Positions 8,131 to 15,708 are shown, counted from the first letter of the stretch. The stretch is 64,000 nt of DNA from Mesorhizobium sp. M1B.F.Ca.ET.045.04.1.1 (GCF_003952465.1 NZ_CP034448.1:3015001-3079000); one strand, 5' to 3'. The notes: generated by a model from the letters alone, not told the origin. Numbers and translations: made by a program.

Positions 8131-8430
8131 CGGCGCGCGTTTTATGTGCCGACGCCGCCATGTTCGATTGTCGGCGTGGCGACCATTATCCTGATCATCA
8201 GAGCGGGTAAGCGACGGGAACCCTTCATCGGTAAAGGCGATTCCTGCGTCCTCCAAGGGCTGCCGCATTGCGGAGACATTGCGGGAATTTGTTTTCCTAA
8301 AGCCGTTCTCAAATTCGCAGATCGTCGATTCGCTAAGATTGGCCCTGGCAGCCAGTCGCACTCGCGACCAGTTCAAGAGAGCTCTTGCGGCTCTTAATTG
8401 TTCTGCTGAGAGTTGGTCTCGGCTGTCCAT
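8128..8430 (-). CDS. XRE-family helix-turn-helix regulator
   Basis: A 100-residue protein with a single HTH_3 domain: LSAEQLRAARALLNWSR at 7-23, then VRLAARANLSESTICEFENG as the HTH, and a C-terminal LEDAGIAFTDEGFP typical of this short class. These regulators bind DNA as dimers; the target is unknown. The C-terminal 25 residues run into repeat copy B and probably replaced the original end. A partial EcfG-like spacing (GGAAC/TGTT, 8464-8438 minus) lies only 8 bases before the start and is doubtful. Confidence 0.7.
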   Translation of the reverse strand: MDSRDQLSAEQLRAARALLNWSRVRLAARANLSESTICEFENGFRKTNSRNVSAMRQPLEDAGIAFTDEGFPSLTRSDDQDNGRHADNRTWRRRHIKRAP

Positions 8431-8816
8431 AGGTGTGGAACATTCAATGTCTCTAAAATGTTCCGGCTGCTACCCACCGACGGCGTCGTACGCTGGGATC
8501 TCGTCGCCAACGTTAATGCCTGCCCTTTGCCAAGTGGGGCGCGCGCCGGCTTATTCAAGAAATCGCTAATAGACCATTGGCGGTGTTGTGCGGGCTCCAA
8601 AATGGCTGCAATCTAACCGTGCCTTGGGACCCAGCTTCCGGGACCGGCCCGGCCCGCGAAATCCTGTGTCACCATGATAAGCGAGCCGGGCTGTGGGTGT
8701 TCCCATCAGCGCTCTTTGCCATTCAGATTTCTTTCGGAACTGAATGCTAGCCCAGCCATTATTCGGAGTGGCGGTCGTCGTCCCCCTTAGGCCGCCAGCT
8801 CTTAAGCCCAAGCACA
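8431..8816. other. Intergenic, no gene supported
   Basis: No frame in this stretch has coding support on either strand. GC-rich inverted bits around 8640-8720 may be terminators or repeat debris. Confidence 0.35.
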
Positions 8817-8851
8817 AGCCCGTCGTTCTCTCCCTGAGGCGGCGGGCTTTT
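8817..8851 (+). terminator. Hairpin with T-run, likely terminator
   Basis: AGCCCGTCG (8817-8825) pairs with CGGCGGGCT (8840-8848) apart from one T/G position, followed by TTTT on the plus strand. It lies just past the stop of the minus-strand gene at 8865 and could also act there, although the T-run is on the plus side. The stem resembles the first hairpin of the repeat element. Confidence 0.4.
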
Positions 8852-8864
8852 AACGAGCTTTGCG

Positions 8865-9092
8865 TTATTGCCGACGGTGCTTAGAGAGCGCGCGCAATAG
8901 ATCAGCTTCGTCGTGGGTGCCGTCGTCGCAAACTTGGAACAATTCCATAGCCAGGAACTCCCGCTGCTCGCGGTCTTTCTTGGCCAGCCGGCGTTCTTCG
9001 CACAGCTGGTCAAACACCTGCTGAAGCATGGCCAGATCAGCGGGTTCGTAAACACCACTGTAGCGGACAATGACATTTGTCCACGCCCTCAA
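8865..9092 (-). CDS. Small conserved hypothetical protein (VFDQL family)
   Basis: A 75-residue product: MRAWTNVIVRYSGVYEPADL, then MLQQVFDQLCEERRL, EQREFLAMELFQV and HDEADLLRALSKH. It shares the VFD.L...R...A..V...F..G..DE.EL pattern with 1556-1765 and with the remnant at 50.4 kb. It is mostly helical, highly charged and probably cytoplasmic. The start codon has no strong ribosome binding site but the frame is well delimited. Function unknown. Confidence 0.6.
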   Translation of the reverse strand: MRAWTNVIVRYSGVYEPADLAMLQQVFDQLCEERRLAKKDREQREFLAMELFQVCDDGTHDEADLLRALSKHRRQ

Positions 9093-9292
9093 CGCCGCTC
9101 CGAATTATCTCACACGCTAAGCCTGACGCGAAGAAGAGATCTGGCGGCGGCGAGGTCCCTTGCGTCTTCTGGCACGACCGCCGTCGGCCCGGGTCCGAAG
9201 ATGATCCCCGCTCAACCGACGGCGAATTGTTTTTGCCTGACCTGAACAGTCCGCCTTCTAGATCATTCTAGAGATTAGGAGGCCATATTTTC

Positions 9293-9475
9293 ATGAGTGA
9301 CGATGACAACAGATCAGATTCGCAAAGTGGGGCGACGAAGGTTCTGGCCGATCGCCTGGTCAGAGAGGCAGACATTACCGAAGAGCAAGCCCGCGAGCTG
9401 ATCAAACTGATCGGGATCGATTGGAATTCCCTGCTTCGAGAGGCTCACTTCCTGAAGGCGCGGCACCGCCTATGA
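9293..9475 (+). CDS. Small conserved hypothetical (IGTDW-LLREA family)
   Basis: A 60-residue product preceded by AGGAGG. After an acidic start (MSDDDNRSD) it reads KVLADRLVREADITEEQ, ARELIKLIGIDWNSLLREA and HFLKAR. The same C-terminal pattern (IT..QA..LI..IG.DW..LL.EA.FLKAR) recurs in 12664-12843 and in the frameshifted gene at 48.3-48.4 kb, so this is a family of at least three members here. The stop overlaps the next start (ATGA at 9472-9475), implying translational coupling to the DUF768 gene. Function unknown. Confidence 0.75.
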   Translation: MSDDDNRSDSQSGATKVLADRLVREADITEEQARELIKLIGIDWNSLLREAHFLKARHRL

Positions 9476-9696
9476 GCGAACGCGGGGCAGAATTTTTTGG
9501 AAAGTGGATCACCGATAACGTGATGCGCGGCAGCGTCGGCGCCGATATCATTTCTGTGGCGGATCTGACAACGAAGCTGTTCGCCGACGCAAAGGCCGCA
9601 GGCATTTCCGAGGACGAGATCGAAGAGGAGGTCGGGAGCGCCTACGACGCCATCCGGGCCGCGATTGTTGGCGAAGACGCAGGCAAATCCGATTGA
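9472..9696 (+). CDS. DUF768 domain protein
   Basis: A 74-residue product, MSERGAEFFGKWITDNVM, then ISVADLTTKLFADAKAAGI, SEDEIEEEVGS and YDAIRAAIV. This is the usual DUF768 architecture of Mesorhizobium, where many paralogues exist. The start ATG overlaps the stop of the upstream gene. A second DUF768 gene is found at 48027. The family has no established function; the coupling to the 60-residue protein, also seen at 48 kb, suggests the two work together. Confidence 0.8.
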   Translation: MSERGAEFFGKWITDNVMRGSVGADIISVADLTTKLFADAKAAGISEDEIEEEVGSAYDAIRAAIVGEDAGKSD

Positions 9697-9768
9697 TGGC
9701 TTGAAGTCAAAGGCAGTCAGCAATAGATCCCTCACCGGTGCGGCGACCCCCATTTACGAGGATCGCCA

Positions 9769-9870
9769 ATGTCGAATAAGTTCCCTTTCATCGAAGACAC
9801 TCAATCGCGAGCCGCAAGCCAGCAGCAGCATGTTCATAGATGGACGTGGCAGCGCTTACGGCGATCGTGA
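9769..9870 (+). pseudogene. Remnant of small zinc-ribbon protein gene
   Basis: The upstream bases (CGGTGCGGCGACCC, then TTACGAGGATCGCCA) and the first codons (MSNKFPFIEDT) match the start of the intact gene at 48613 (MTMKFPFTENT). After about 11 residues the similarity ends and the frame closes at 9870 without the Cys pairs. It is a truncated paralogue inside the duplicated 9.3-11.3 kb set. Confidence 0.5.
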
Positions 9871-10157
9871 GGCAGAGAACGAGCACGGCGGCCATATCAA
9901 CGACGAGCCGCAGGCCGGCGGCAGTGGCGGCACGTGGGAAGGGGATGACGAGTACCCGCTCGGCAGGACCGAGGGCCACCGAGCCAAAACCGAAGTTCCA
10001 TTACGGTTGAATGCCGATTTCCGCGGGGCCTTTCTCTGTCTAGTGGCAGAAAAGTCACGCAGCTCTAATATGCGGCGCTTCAACTAGAGCGCGCTTATTA
10101 TCCGTCTTAGTGAGGCGTACCGTCTTCCTGGCGAGGGACAAAACGGGGGCCACTGGA
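9871..10157. other. Intergenic, no gene supported
   Basis: A 63-codon minus-strand frame (9788-9979) would encode one hydrophobic segment, but it has no ribosome binding site and overlaps the remnant; it is not annotated. Confidence 0.3.
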
Positions 10158-10188
10158 GCGTCCGCTGCGGCAAACGTAGCGGACGCTT
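10158..10188. terminator. Strong hairpin, possible terminator
   Basis: Perfect 10-bp stem AGCGTCCGCT (10158-10167) / AGCGGACGCT (10179-10188) with an 11-base loop. It is followed by only two T bases, so termination is uncertain. It lies beyond the 3' end of the minus-strand gene at 10261. Confidence 0.45.
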
Positions 10189-10260
10189 CGCATCATGCGA
10201 TAGCGACCCTGAATCCTTCTTAATGTGGAAGGACTGGGCCTGGCTGCTCATGTGGCCGGG

Positions 10261-10542
10261 TTATTTCTTGTGAGGAACAATATACCTGACAGCCCTGCCG
10301 CCGTGTGTAACCGTAACCGTCGTGTAGCCGGCTGGCAGGGAGCCTGTGACAGTCGGATCGACCACCTTGCATCGGCCGATCATTCTTCCGCTAGGGTCGC
10401 CGGCGAGTTCAATTGCCAACGAGGTACGGCATTCGCCGAGCGATGCGAACACCCGTGTCGCCGTATTGACCGGCTTGCAGATGGCCGGGTCGCCTCCGCT
10501 GCACAGAAGCAAAACCATCACTGCCGCAGTGGCCGCGTCCAT
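10261..10542 (-). CDS. Small exported protein with three cysteines
   Basis: Starting at ATG 10542 (CCAGGAG upstream), the 93-residue product is MDAATAAVMVLLLCSGGDPAI followed by CKPVNTATRVFASLGECRTS, MIGRCKVVD and a basic C-terminus RYIVPHKK. The short hydrophobic N-terminus suggests export, with the conserved cysteines likely disulfide bonded. Many rhizobial genomes have such short secreted proteins without known function. The reading frame is open further upstream, but the ribosome site favours this start. Confidence 0.55.
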   Translation of the reverse strand: MDAATAAVMVLLLCSGGDPAICKPVNTATRVFASLGECRTSLAIELAGDPSGRMIGRCKVVDPTVTGSLPAGYTTVTVTHGGRAVRYIVPHKK

Positions 10543-10941
10543 CGCCGAAGCTCCTGGAGCTTTCAACGCTGGCGAAATGGCTTTGTTTCAGATTTTGCTA
10601 AAATACGATGGAAGCCGGCGCCGGAAGAAGGTGCAGGAAACAATCACAGAAATTCCGTGTTCCATCCCTGTTCCGTGGAGTGAGCGGAAATGTTTTGTAA
10701 TCCCGTGGAAAAATAACCACTTAGGCAAAAGCGTGTTTCAAAGGCGATGCAACACGATCCGCAGACCCATGTTTTCCGCTAAGACGTTGTTCATGCTTGG
10801 ACGGCGTGGTAAGCATCAAGGGCTTCGGTTCTCAAGCAGATGCAAAAGCCTTCGCCAACAGCGAACGCGCGAGGCTCGGGCTTGATACTCCTCTCAAAAA
10901 GTAAACCCGACCATCAAGGCCCGGCGAGAGATGTTGGGCTA
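10543..10941. other. Intergenic with a segment repeated at 49.6 kb
   Basis: Bases about 10850-10940 are closely similar to the reverse complement of 49565-49655. The shared part encodes NSERARLGLDTPLKK plus stop in one frame and continues with CCCGGCGAGAGATGTTGG, suggesting the tail of a small gene upstream of the secreted-protein gene in both copies. No complete gene is supported. Confidence 0.4.
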
Positions 10942-11298
10942 GTGCGATCCCAACTATGGAACAATCTCTCTCCCTTCGGCGTGGCGGTCTGTCTGGTGAT
11001 AGCAGGGCGATGTGCCTACGCGCTTATGATTTCCCAACCTGCGCCAGCACTGGCGCAGACGCCGGTTGCTCGTTGCGAGTTCTTCCTTTTGATGTTGAAG
11101 TCGCACGAGCGCGCATCGGGTTACAAAGCCCTCAGCGCAATCGAACAGGCCGATCCTCCGAAGGTGACAATTGAGTTCGAGATGCGGAACAAGGCCCATG
11201 CTCCTAGCCGATCGACCGGGTCTTGCGAGTTCGATCGAGATCGGCGTCACATCACCTTCTTCACCTTGGAAGGACTGCGCAGCCAGATTGTCCAGTGA
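10942..11298 (+). CDS. Small secreted hypothetical protein (paralogue of 48917-49264)
   Basis: Starting at GTG 10942, the 118-residue product has a signal sequence (FGVAVCLVIAGRCAYAL, cleavage likely near ALAQ). The mature part reads TPVARCEFFLLMLKSHERAS, YKALSAIEQADPPKVTIEFE and SCEFDRDRRHITFFTLEG. About 85% of residues are shared with the minus-strand gene at 48917-49264, so this is a recent duplicate. Two cysteines may form a disulfide. The product is likely periplasmic; function unknown. Confidence 0.6.
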   Translation: MRSQLWNNLSPFGVAVCLVIAGRCAYALMISQPAPALAQTPVARCEFFLLMLKSHERASGYKALSAIEQADPPKVTIEFEMRNKAHAPSRSTGSCEFDRDRRHITFFTLEGLRSQIVQ

Positions 11299-11305
11299 CT
11301 TTCCC

Positions 11306-11346
11306 GCTCGTCCTTAAGGATAGGTAACAGACATATTAGGACGAGC
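11306..11346 (+). terminator. Inverted repeat after the secreted-protein gene
   Basis: GCTCGTCCT (11306-11314) / AGGACGAGC (11338-11346), a perfect 9-bp stem with a long loop. It begins 8 bases after the stop at 11298. There is no T-run, so it may be a weak terminator or an mRNA 3' stabiliser. Confidence 0.4.
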
Positions 11347-11553
11347 TTACATTATCATCAGCCGGCGCCAGCAGCATCGGGAGCTCCCGCCGGTTAGGCT
11401 CGGTGGTTCGCGCCCCCGGCCACCGGGGCGCCGTCGGAGCGGTGATTAGCAGCAGGCGCAGGACCGCAATATTGGCCAGCAGAGGGGTCGCGGCGGCAAC
11501 TTCCCCGAAGTCCGCGAACGCACCCCGGAAGCCGGCCGCAAGCGGGCCAGTCC

Positions 11554-11646
11554 TCACCTTCGAAGCGGCTGATCCTGCTGGCGGTTCTTGTGGCTCTGCT
11601 GGCCGGCCTTGACGTGCTGTTCGTGGCGCCCGCCTTGTTTGAGCAT
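11554..11646 (-). CDS. Possible 30-residue KGG-like small protein
   Basis: The frame from ATG 11646 reads MLKQGGRHEQHVKAGQQSHK followed by NRQQDQPLRR. The HEQHVKAGQQSHKN core recalls the small KGG/stress-induced hydrophilic proteins. It lacks a strong ribosome binding site and lies in a GC-rich stretch where spurious frames are common. Confidence 0.35.
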   Translation of the reverse strand: MLKQGGRHEQHVKAGQQSHKNRQQDQPLRR

Positions 11647-11793
11647 GTCTCTTGCCCCGTTGATTGCGGATCGTTCTAGCGGGTGATTCAAGGAAGTTCG
11701 ATTTCGCAGGGTCCGGCAAATTTGGCTTCGGGGGCAATATTTTGTGACCATCGCCGGCGCGTCCAGCCGCCAAAGGCTGGGAATCCACGCCCC

Positions 11794-12108
11794 TTAATCC
11801 TTGACATGAGCGCCAGACTGGCGGCCCGATTTTGCCGCTTTCGCGTCCTTCGAGCGTTCGGAGATTGCCGGCCCGGCCCCGGAACTCTTCTCGGTGGCGG
11901 GACTGGGCGTCGTCCGGCCGGGCGGGTTCTGTCCTTCGGACTGGCGTGTCTTGTCTTCCGTCTCGCCGGCCGACCGCGTCAGGCCCATGCCGCTCCGCGG
12001 GCGCCAATTGCCGGCTGCATCCTGCGAGAAATCGTCACTCGGATCCGGGCCGGTCCTTGCCGGATATTTTCGCGCGCCGGTTTCGTATTCGGTTCTTTCT
12101 CGTGCCAT
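11794..12108 (-). CDS. Hydrophilic small hypothetical protein
   Basis: A 104-residue product with start fixed by AAGGAGG just before ATG 12108. It is extremely hydrophilic and probably disordered: MARERTEYETGARKYPARTG, then DPSDDFSQDAAGNWRPRSGM, and a Ser/Lys-rich tail SGRQSGAHVKD. The composition resembles stress-induced disordered proteins. No domain is recognised. An upstream EcfG site was looked for and not found. Confidence 0.6.
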   Translation of the reverse strand: MARERTEYETGARKYPARTGPDPSDDFSQDAAGNWRPRSGMGLTRSAGETEDKTRQSEGQNPPGRTTPSPATEKSSGAGPAISERSKDAKAAKSGRQSGAHVKD

Positions 12109-12663
12109 GGTTGGCCTCCTTGTTTCGCTGGTTCGCCTGAAGGAAAAGCGCGCTCAGGCTCCAGGTTCCGGATGGCCGATCAACCCGGCCTCGTTATTCG
12201 GCCGACGGTCGCAAAGACGCTCGACTGAAGTCCCATCGTGGAGCGCATTGGCCCGTCCTCGGCAACCAAAGCAGATGCCTGGAGTTGGCGATCGCCGATG
12301 GGATTCCCCCTCCGTCGGCGACATTTTGGGTGCCCGCCGTTTCCGCGCAAACGACGGGCATCCATTACCGTCAGAACCCAAGAACCATCCGAATAGGAAG
12401 CGGCGTTGCTGCGAGAGGCTGAAAGCCATCCCGCAAACGACAACCCATCTCTACGCGCTGGCCGGTATACCGATCCTCGGATTCATCATTGACGATGACG
12501 ACGTCGCCGACATTGCCAGGCCCACCGAGCGCCTTAGCAATGCCGTGGTGATCGTGATGGCGCTCTGCCTGATCGTTGCGCCGGCGATCTATCTCACCTG
12601 GCTACGGCTTATAACGGCCGGCCGTCCGTCAACCGGGTCACCAGAGCGACTCGGCGGGGTAGC
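12109..12663. other. Intergenic, no gene supported
   Basis: The plus strand has a long open frame that includes a hydrophobic run (VIVMALCLIVAPAIYLTWL at about 12544-12600), but no start or ribosome site supports a gene. A hairpin lies at 12329-12362. The sequence GACTGAAGTCCCATC near 12222 recurs in variant form at 22226. Confidence 0.35.
12329..12362. repeat. Inverted repeat (hairpin)
   Basis: TGCCCGCCGTTT and AAACGACGGGCA pair over 12 positions with one mismatch and a short loop. No T-run follows. The role is unclear. Confidence 0.4.
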
Positions 12664-12843
12664 CTACCGGGCTTTCAGGAAGCCGGCACGTCGCAGCAAC
12701 GAGGGCCAATCGGTGCCGACCAGCTTGACCAGTTTCCGCGCTTCCGCGTTGGAGATACCGGTCGCCTGTGCCAATTGGGAGACCAGCACCGCGATTTCGA
12801 CCTTTTTCTTCTTCGGGCGTGCTTCGCCGCTATGCCTGATCAT
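12664..12843 (-). CDS. Small conserved hypothetical (IGTDW-LLREA family), 59 aa
   Basis: ATG at 12843 with AGGAGG at 12855-12850 (minus strand) encodes MIRHSGEARPKKKKVEIAVL, VSQLAQATGISNAEARKLVK and LVGTDWPSLLRRAGFLKAR. The second half is clearly homologous to the 9293-9475 product (ITEEQARELIKLIGIDW) and to the frameshifted gene near 48.3 kb. The start overlaps the last 14 bases of the hydrolase gene frame, so the two may be co-transcribed. A basic KKKK patch near the N-terminus is specific to this copy. Function unknown. Confidence 0.7.
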   Translation of the reverse strand: MIRHSGEARPKKKKVEIAVLVSQLAQATGISNAEARKLVKLVGTDWPSLLRRAGFLKAR

Positions 12844-13888
12844 AACGGTCCTCCTTGAACTTCGAACGGTAAGGGGAGGCAGAATGTTTCATCACAATGG
12901 TCCCGGCGAAAAAAAATGTGGCACCGGCTGTAGCTGCCGGTCGAGGGCGGTTCCGGCTGCGAGCGGAAGTGTCCAGATCAGCCGCTGATGGCCCCCGAGA
13001 CATGAGAAAATCATGCAGCGCCGCTGCCGTTTCGCCTGGAAATTCCTCCGGAAAGAAATGTCCGCCGGGCATCGCTCCGCCGCTGACATTGCCGGCCCAC
13101 TCCTGCCACAGCGCCAGCGGCCCGCCTTCTTGCGCGTACCATTCGGCCAGCGCGCCATGCCCGCTCCATAGCGCCAGCACCGGGCAGGTGATGCGCCGGC
13201 CCGCTGCCCGGTCCGCATGGTCATGCTCGCGGTCGAGCGTCGCTGCCGCACGATATTCCTCGCAGATGGCGTGCGCGTGTGCCGGATCGCGCAAGGCATC
13301 GGCATAAGCCTGCCGGACCTCGGCGGGAAAGGCGGCAGGCGAGGAGCCCCAGCTTTCCAGCGCATTGTCGACGATCGCATCCGCGGCCGCCGCCATGATC
13401 GCCTCCGGCAGCGGCTCGGGCTGCGCCAGCAGCGACCATGGCCAGTAGCCCAGCGCCAGCCTGGCGTCGGCCCGGTCCCAGGCATCGGCGGTGGCGATGA
13501 TGTCGAGCACAGCAAGTTTCTCGACGCGGTCGGGATGGTCGAGCGCCAGCCGATAGGCAACGCGGCCACCACGATCGTGCCCGGCAACCATGAACCGGGA
13601 AAAGCCGAGCTTCGTCATTAGCGCCGCAAGGTCGGCAGCCATGGCGCGCTTTGCGTAGGGAGCATGATCCGGGCTGGACGGCGGACAGGAGCTTTTCCCG
13701 TAGCCGCGCAGGTCGGCGCAGACGACGCTAAGGCGGTCGGCGAGCTTCGGCGCCACGTCGCGCCACATCAGATGCATTTCCGGAAAGCCATGCAGCAGGA
13801 GCAGCCCCGGGCCGCTGCCGGCGCGGCGGATGGATATCCGTCCCTCGCCCGTATCGATCTCTTCGGTCCGGAAATTCTCAAACATCAT
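12830..13888 (-). CDS. Alpha/beta hydrolase, haloacetate-dehalogenase/epoxide-hydrolase-like
   Basis: From ATG 13888 (GAGGGGAG upstream; ATG 13906 also possible) the product has 352 residues. Core motifs are LLHGFPEMHLMW with the oxyanion HGFP at 33-36, ADLRGYGKS at 59-66, the nucleophile elbow VAGHDRGGR with D105, and catalytic H277 in PGGHFFPEEFP. This arrangement is that of fluoroacetate/haloacetate dehalogenases and related soluble epoxide hydrolases, cytoplasmic enzymes that hydrolyse C-halogen or epoxide bonds. The family normally ends near residue 297; the last 55 residues (basic, low complexity) overlap the next gene and may come from a lost stop. Confidence 0.8.
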   Translation of the reverse strand: MMFENFRTEEIDTGEGRISIRRAGSGPGLLLLHGFPEMHLMWRDVAPKLADRLSVVCADLRGYGKSSCPPSSPDHAPYAKRAMAADLAALMTKLGFSRFMVAGHDRGGRVAYRLALDHPDRVEKLAVLDIIATADAWDRADARLALGYWPWSLLAQPEPLPEAIMAAAADAIVDNALESWGSSPAAFPAEVRQAYADALRDPAHAHAICEEYRAAATLDREHDHADRAAGRRITCPVLALWSGHGALAEWYAQEGGPLALWQEWAGNVSGGAMPGGHFFPEEFPGETAAALHDFLMSRGPSAADLDTSARSRNRPRPAATAGATFFFAGTIVMKHSASPYRSKFKEDRYDQA

Positions 13889-13944
13889 GCCGGGCGCTCC
13901 CCTCATGTCCAGGCGGAGTCGAGGGTGAGGGACGCCTCGAATAT

Positions 13945-14136
13945 CTAGTCCCTCTTTTCGTTCCGCACTTTGACGGTGATCTTGAGACGATCCCCGCCCA
14001 GCATCTCGTCGCGGGCGACATCCTGCAGAATCCGCAGCGCTTCCAGGCCCGCGCGCTCGCGGTCGGGAAGAAGTTGTCCCTCGCTATCCATCTGGCAGTG
14101 TTCGGTGTTGTACAGGTCGAAGTAGAATCGTTTCAT
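13945..14136 (-). CDS. DUF6894-like small protein
   Basis: A 63-residue product from ATG 14136: MKRFYFDLYNTEHCQMDSEG, then LLPDRERAGLEALRILQDVA, RDEMLGGDRLKITVKVR. It matches the DUF6894 pattern (..FYFD.......D.EG..L.D...A..EA......ARDE...GD.....V.VR). Starts at 14157 or 14169 are possible. The family is widespread in rhizobia, with no known activity. It is convergent with nothing and lies 57 bases from the hydrolase start, possibly in the same transcript. Confidence 0.75.
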   Translation of the reverse strand: MKRFYFDLYNTEHCQMDSEGQLLPDRERAGLEALRILQDVARDEMLGGDRLKITVKVRNEKRD

Positions 14137-14295
14137 TCGCAAGAACATCCTCGGCATTTCGACGTTCAATTCGCTGCCGCAGTCATGGTTCCAAAGGGGA
14201 ATAAGCTTGCCGCCGACTGCCCGTCGGCGCCGGCCGCCTGCAACCAGCCCCGGTCTCCGACGTTAGGTTTTGCTAATGAAGGACGGAAAATCCGA

Positions 14296-15015
14296 ATGCT
14301 GGAATCGCTTCATCTCAACCTTGCGCAGCACGACGCCCTCTCGGACGCGGAGAAGGCGCTGCTCGCCAGCGCCATGTCGATCGAGAAGTATTTCGTCACT
14401 GGCGAGGATATTGTCTCGGAGGGATCGAGGCCAATCACCAGCACGTTGATCGTCGACGGATTCGCGGCGCGCTACAAGGTGCTCGAGGATGGCGGGCGGC
14501 AGTTCACCTCACTGCAGGTGGCAGGCGATTTCGTCGACCTCCACGCCTTTCTTCTGAAGACCATGGACCATGGTATCATCGCGCTCTCGCCCTGCCATGT
14601 CGTCGCGGCGGAGCACAGCAGCCTTCGCGCCATAACCGAGCAGGCGCCGCATCTGACCAGGCTGTTGTGGCTGGACACGCTTGTCGACGGCCCCATCCAC
14701 CGCGAGTGGATCGTGGCCATGGGGCGCCGCTCCAAGACCTCGCATCTGGCGCATCTCATCTGCGAGTTGTTCGTCAGGCTTCAGGTCGTGAAGAAAACCC
14801 ATGGCATGAGCTTCCATCTGCCGCTGTCGCAGGCTGTGCTCGCCGATGTGCTCGGACTCTCGGTCGTGCACATGAACAGGGTCATCGGCACGCTGCGGCG
14901 CATGAACGTGATCAGCTGGGTCAACCACATGGTCGCGATCCTCGACTGGGAGCGTCTCGTCGCGATCGCGGAATTCGACCCGACCTATCTCAGCATGAAC
15001 AACGAGCCCAGGTGA
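14296..15015 (+). CDS. Crp/Fnr-family transcriptional regulator
   Basis: A 239-residue protein with GAAGGA upstream of ATG 14296. The N-terminal part is a cyclic-nucleotide-binding-like beta barrel (KYFVTGEDIVSEGSRP, STLIVDGFAARYK, GDFVDLHAF). The C-terminal part is a winged helix with SQAVLADVLGLSVVHMNRVI as the recognition HTH (about residues 183-202) and a final W domain strand. No N-terminal Fe-S cysteines are present, so it is not a classical Fnr. This short class is abundant in Mesorhizobium and Bradyrhizobium. Targets unknown; it stands apart from its convergent neighbours. Confidence 0.85.
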   Translation: MLESLHLNLAQHDALSDAEKALLASAMSIEKYFVTGEDIVSEGSRPITSTLIVDGFAARYKVLEDGGRQFTSLQVAGDFVDLHAFLLKTMDHGIIALSPCHVVAAEHSSLRAITEQAPHLTRLLWLDTLVDGPIHREWIVAMGRRSKTSHLAHLICELFVRLQVVKKTHGMSFHLPLSQAVLADVLGLSVVHMNRVIGTLRRMNVISWVNHMVAILDWERLVAIAEFDPTYLSMNNEPR

Positions 15016-15022
15016 GGGCGCT

Positions 15023-15325
15023 TCAGCCTGGCGGCTTCTTGCGGTCGCGCGACGAAATCTGGTCGAACATGGAGAGCGCGGCGCTCGGGTTAGCCGACCT
15101 CAGGAGACCTTGCTGGGCGGCCGCCTTCTTGAAGGCGGCGAATGCAACAGCCGGCCGGCAAATGCCCGCAATGGCGTCATCCACCAGCCGCGCCGCCGCA
15201 AGATAGTCTGGCGCCTCCTTGTTTTTCCAAGTTCCATCTAGCGCCTTCCTTGCATCGGCGATCGATGAAACCACCATCGAGCCGCCGTTGACGAAGCGGA
15301 TGGTGAGCGGCAGGAACCGACTCAT
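15023..15325 (-). CDS. DUF982 domain protein
   Basis: A 100-residue product: LPLTIRFVNGGSMVVSSIAD, ARKALDGTWKNKEAPDYLAA, ARLVDDAIAGICRPAVAFAA and FKKAAAQQGLL. This is the DUF982 pattern (PV.IR......V.....A...L...W....P.Y..A...C..A..G......A...F..AA..A.I). A second member lies at 24740. It starts 7 bases after the stop of the 36-residue membrane peptide gene, so the three minus-strand genes 15708-15023 form an operon. Function unknown. Confidence 0.75.
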   Translation of the reverse strand: MSRFLPLTIRFVNGGSMVVSSIADARKALDGTWKNKEAPDYLAAARLVDDAIAGICRPAVAFAAFKKAAAQQGLLRSANPSAALSMFDQISSRDRKKPPG

Positions 15326-15331
15326 TGCCCG

Positions 15332-15442
15332 TCACCATCCAAGCCATTCATGAACGCGCCAGGCTAGACCGATGAAAGGCGCCGCGGTCATCACCGCCGC
15401 CGCCAGGATGAAAACGGGATTGTTCGTCCGAAAGGATTTCAT
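15332..15442 (-). CDS. 36-residue single-span membrane peptide
   Basis: ATG 15442 opens MKSFRTNNPVFILAAAVMTA followed by APFIGLAWRVHEWLGW and a TGA. The middle is a clear transmembrane helix (about residues 10-28) with an amphipathic end. The ATG overlaps the stop of the upstream gene (ATGA), and the next gene begins 7 bases downstream, which argues that it is translated. Function unknown. Confidence 0.6.
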   Translation of the reverse strand: MKSFRTNNPVFILAAAVMTAAPFIGLAWRVHEWLGW

Positions 15443-15708
15443 GTTGCCACCACCAGAGTTGGGATCGCCATAAACGAAGATGCCGCCGGCCGGTTGCATC
15501 CGATCGACCGGGGCGAATGCAAAGCGCGAGCTACATGTTGCTCGCTGACCGGATGGCCGGCGCCGGACGATGGGGCGGACGCGGACGCACCCTCAGCCGC
15601 ACGTTGGCGGGCGAGGCCCGGATCGGCCGAAGAGAGGCGGTCGGCGCGGCGGTACGCTGGCGCACAAAATGCCGCCGACAGCTTGCCGATCAGATTTCGA
15701 ACGTCCAT
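15439..15708 (-). CDS. Hypothetical protein
   Basis: An 89-residue frame whose ATG at 15708 is preceded by a strong GGAGGAGAG. The product starts MDVRNLIGKLSAAFCAP and is Ala/Ser/Arg-rich, with a short hydrophobic C-terminus (SFMAIPTLVVAT). No domain is recognised. Its stop overlaps the start of the 36-residue peptide, so it is the first gene of a three-gene operon with the DUF982 gene. Confidence 0.5.
   Translation of the reverse strand: MDVRNLIGKLSAAFCAPAYRRADRLSSADPGLARQRAAEGASASAPSSGAGHPVSEQHVARALHSPRSIGCNRPAASSFMAIPTLVVAT

Noticed and set aside
8438..8464. EcfG-like spacing (GGAAC, 17 bases, TGTT) upstream of the XRE gene on the minus strand
   Set aside because: It ends only 8 bases before the start codon and the -10 is imperfect, so it would require a leaderless mRNA.
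11336..12007. 223-codon minus-strand frame
   Set aside because: It overlaps the better-supported gene at 11794-12108 in another frame, is low complexity and has no ribosome site.
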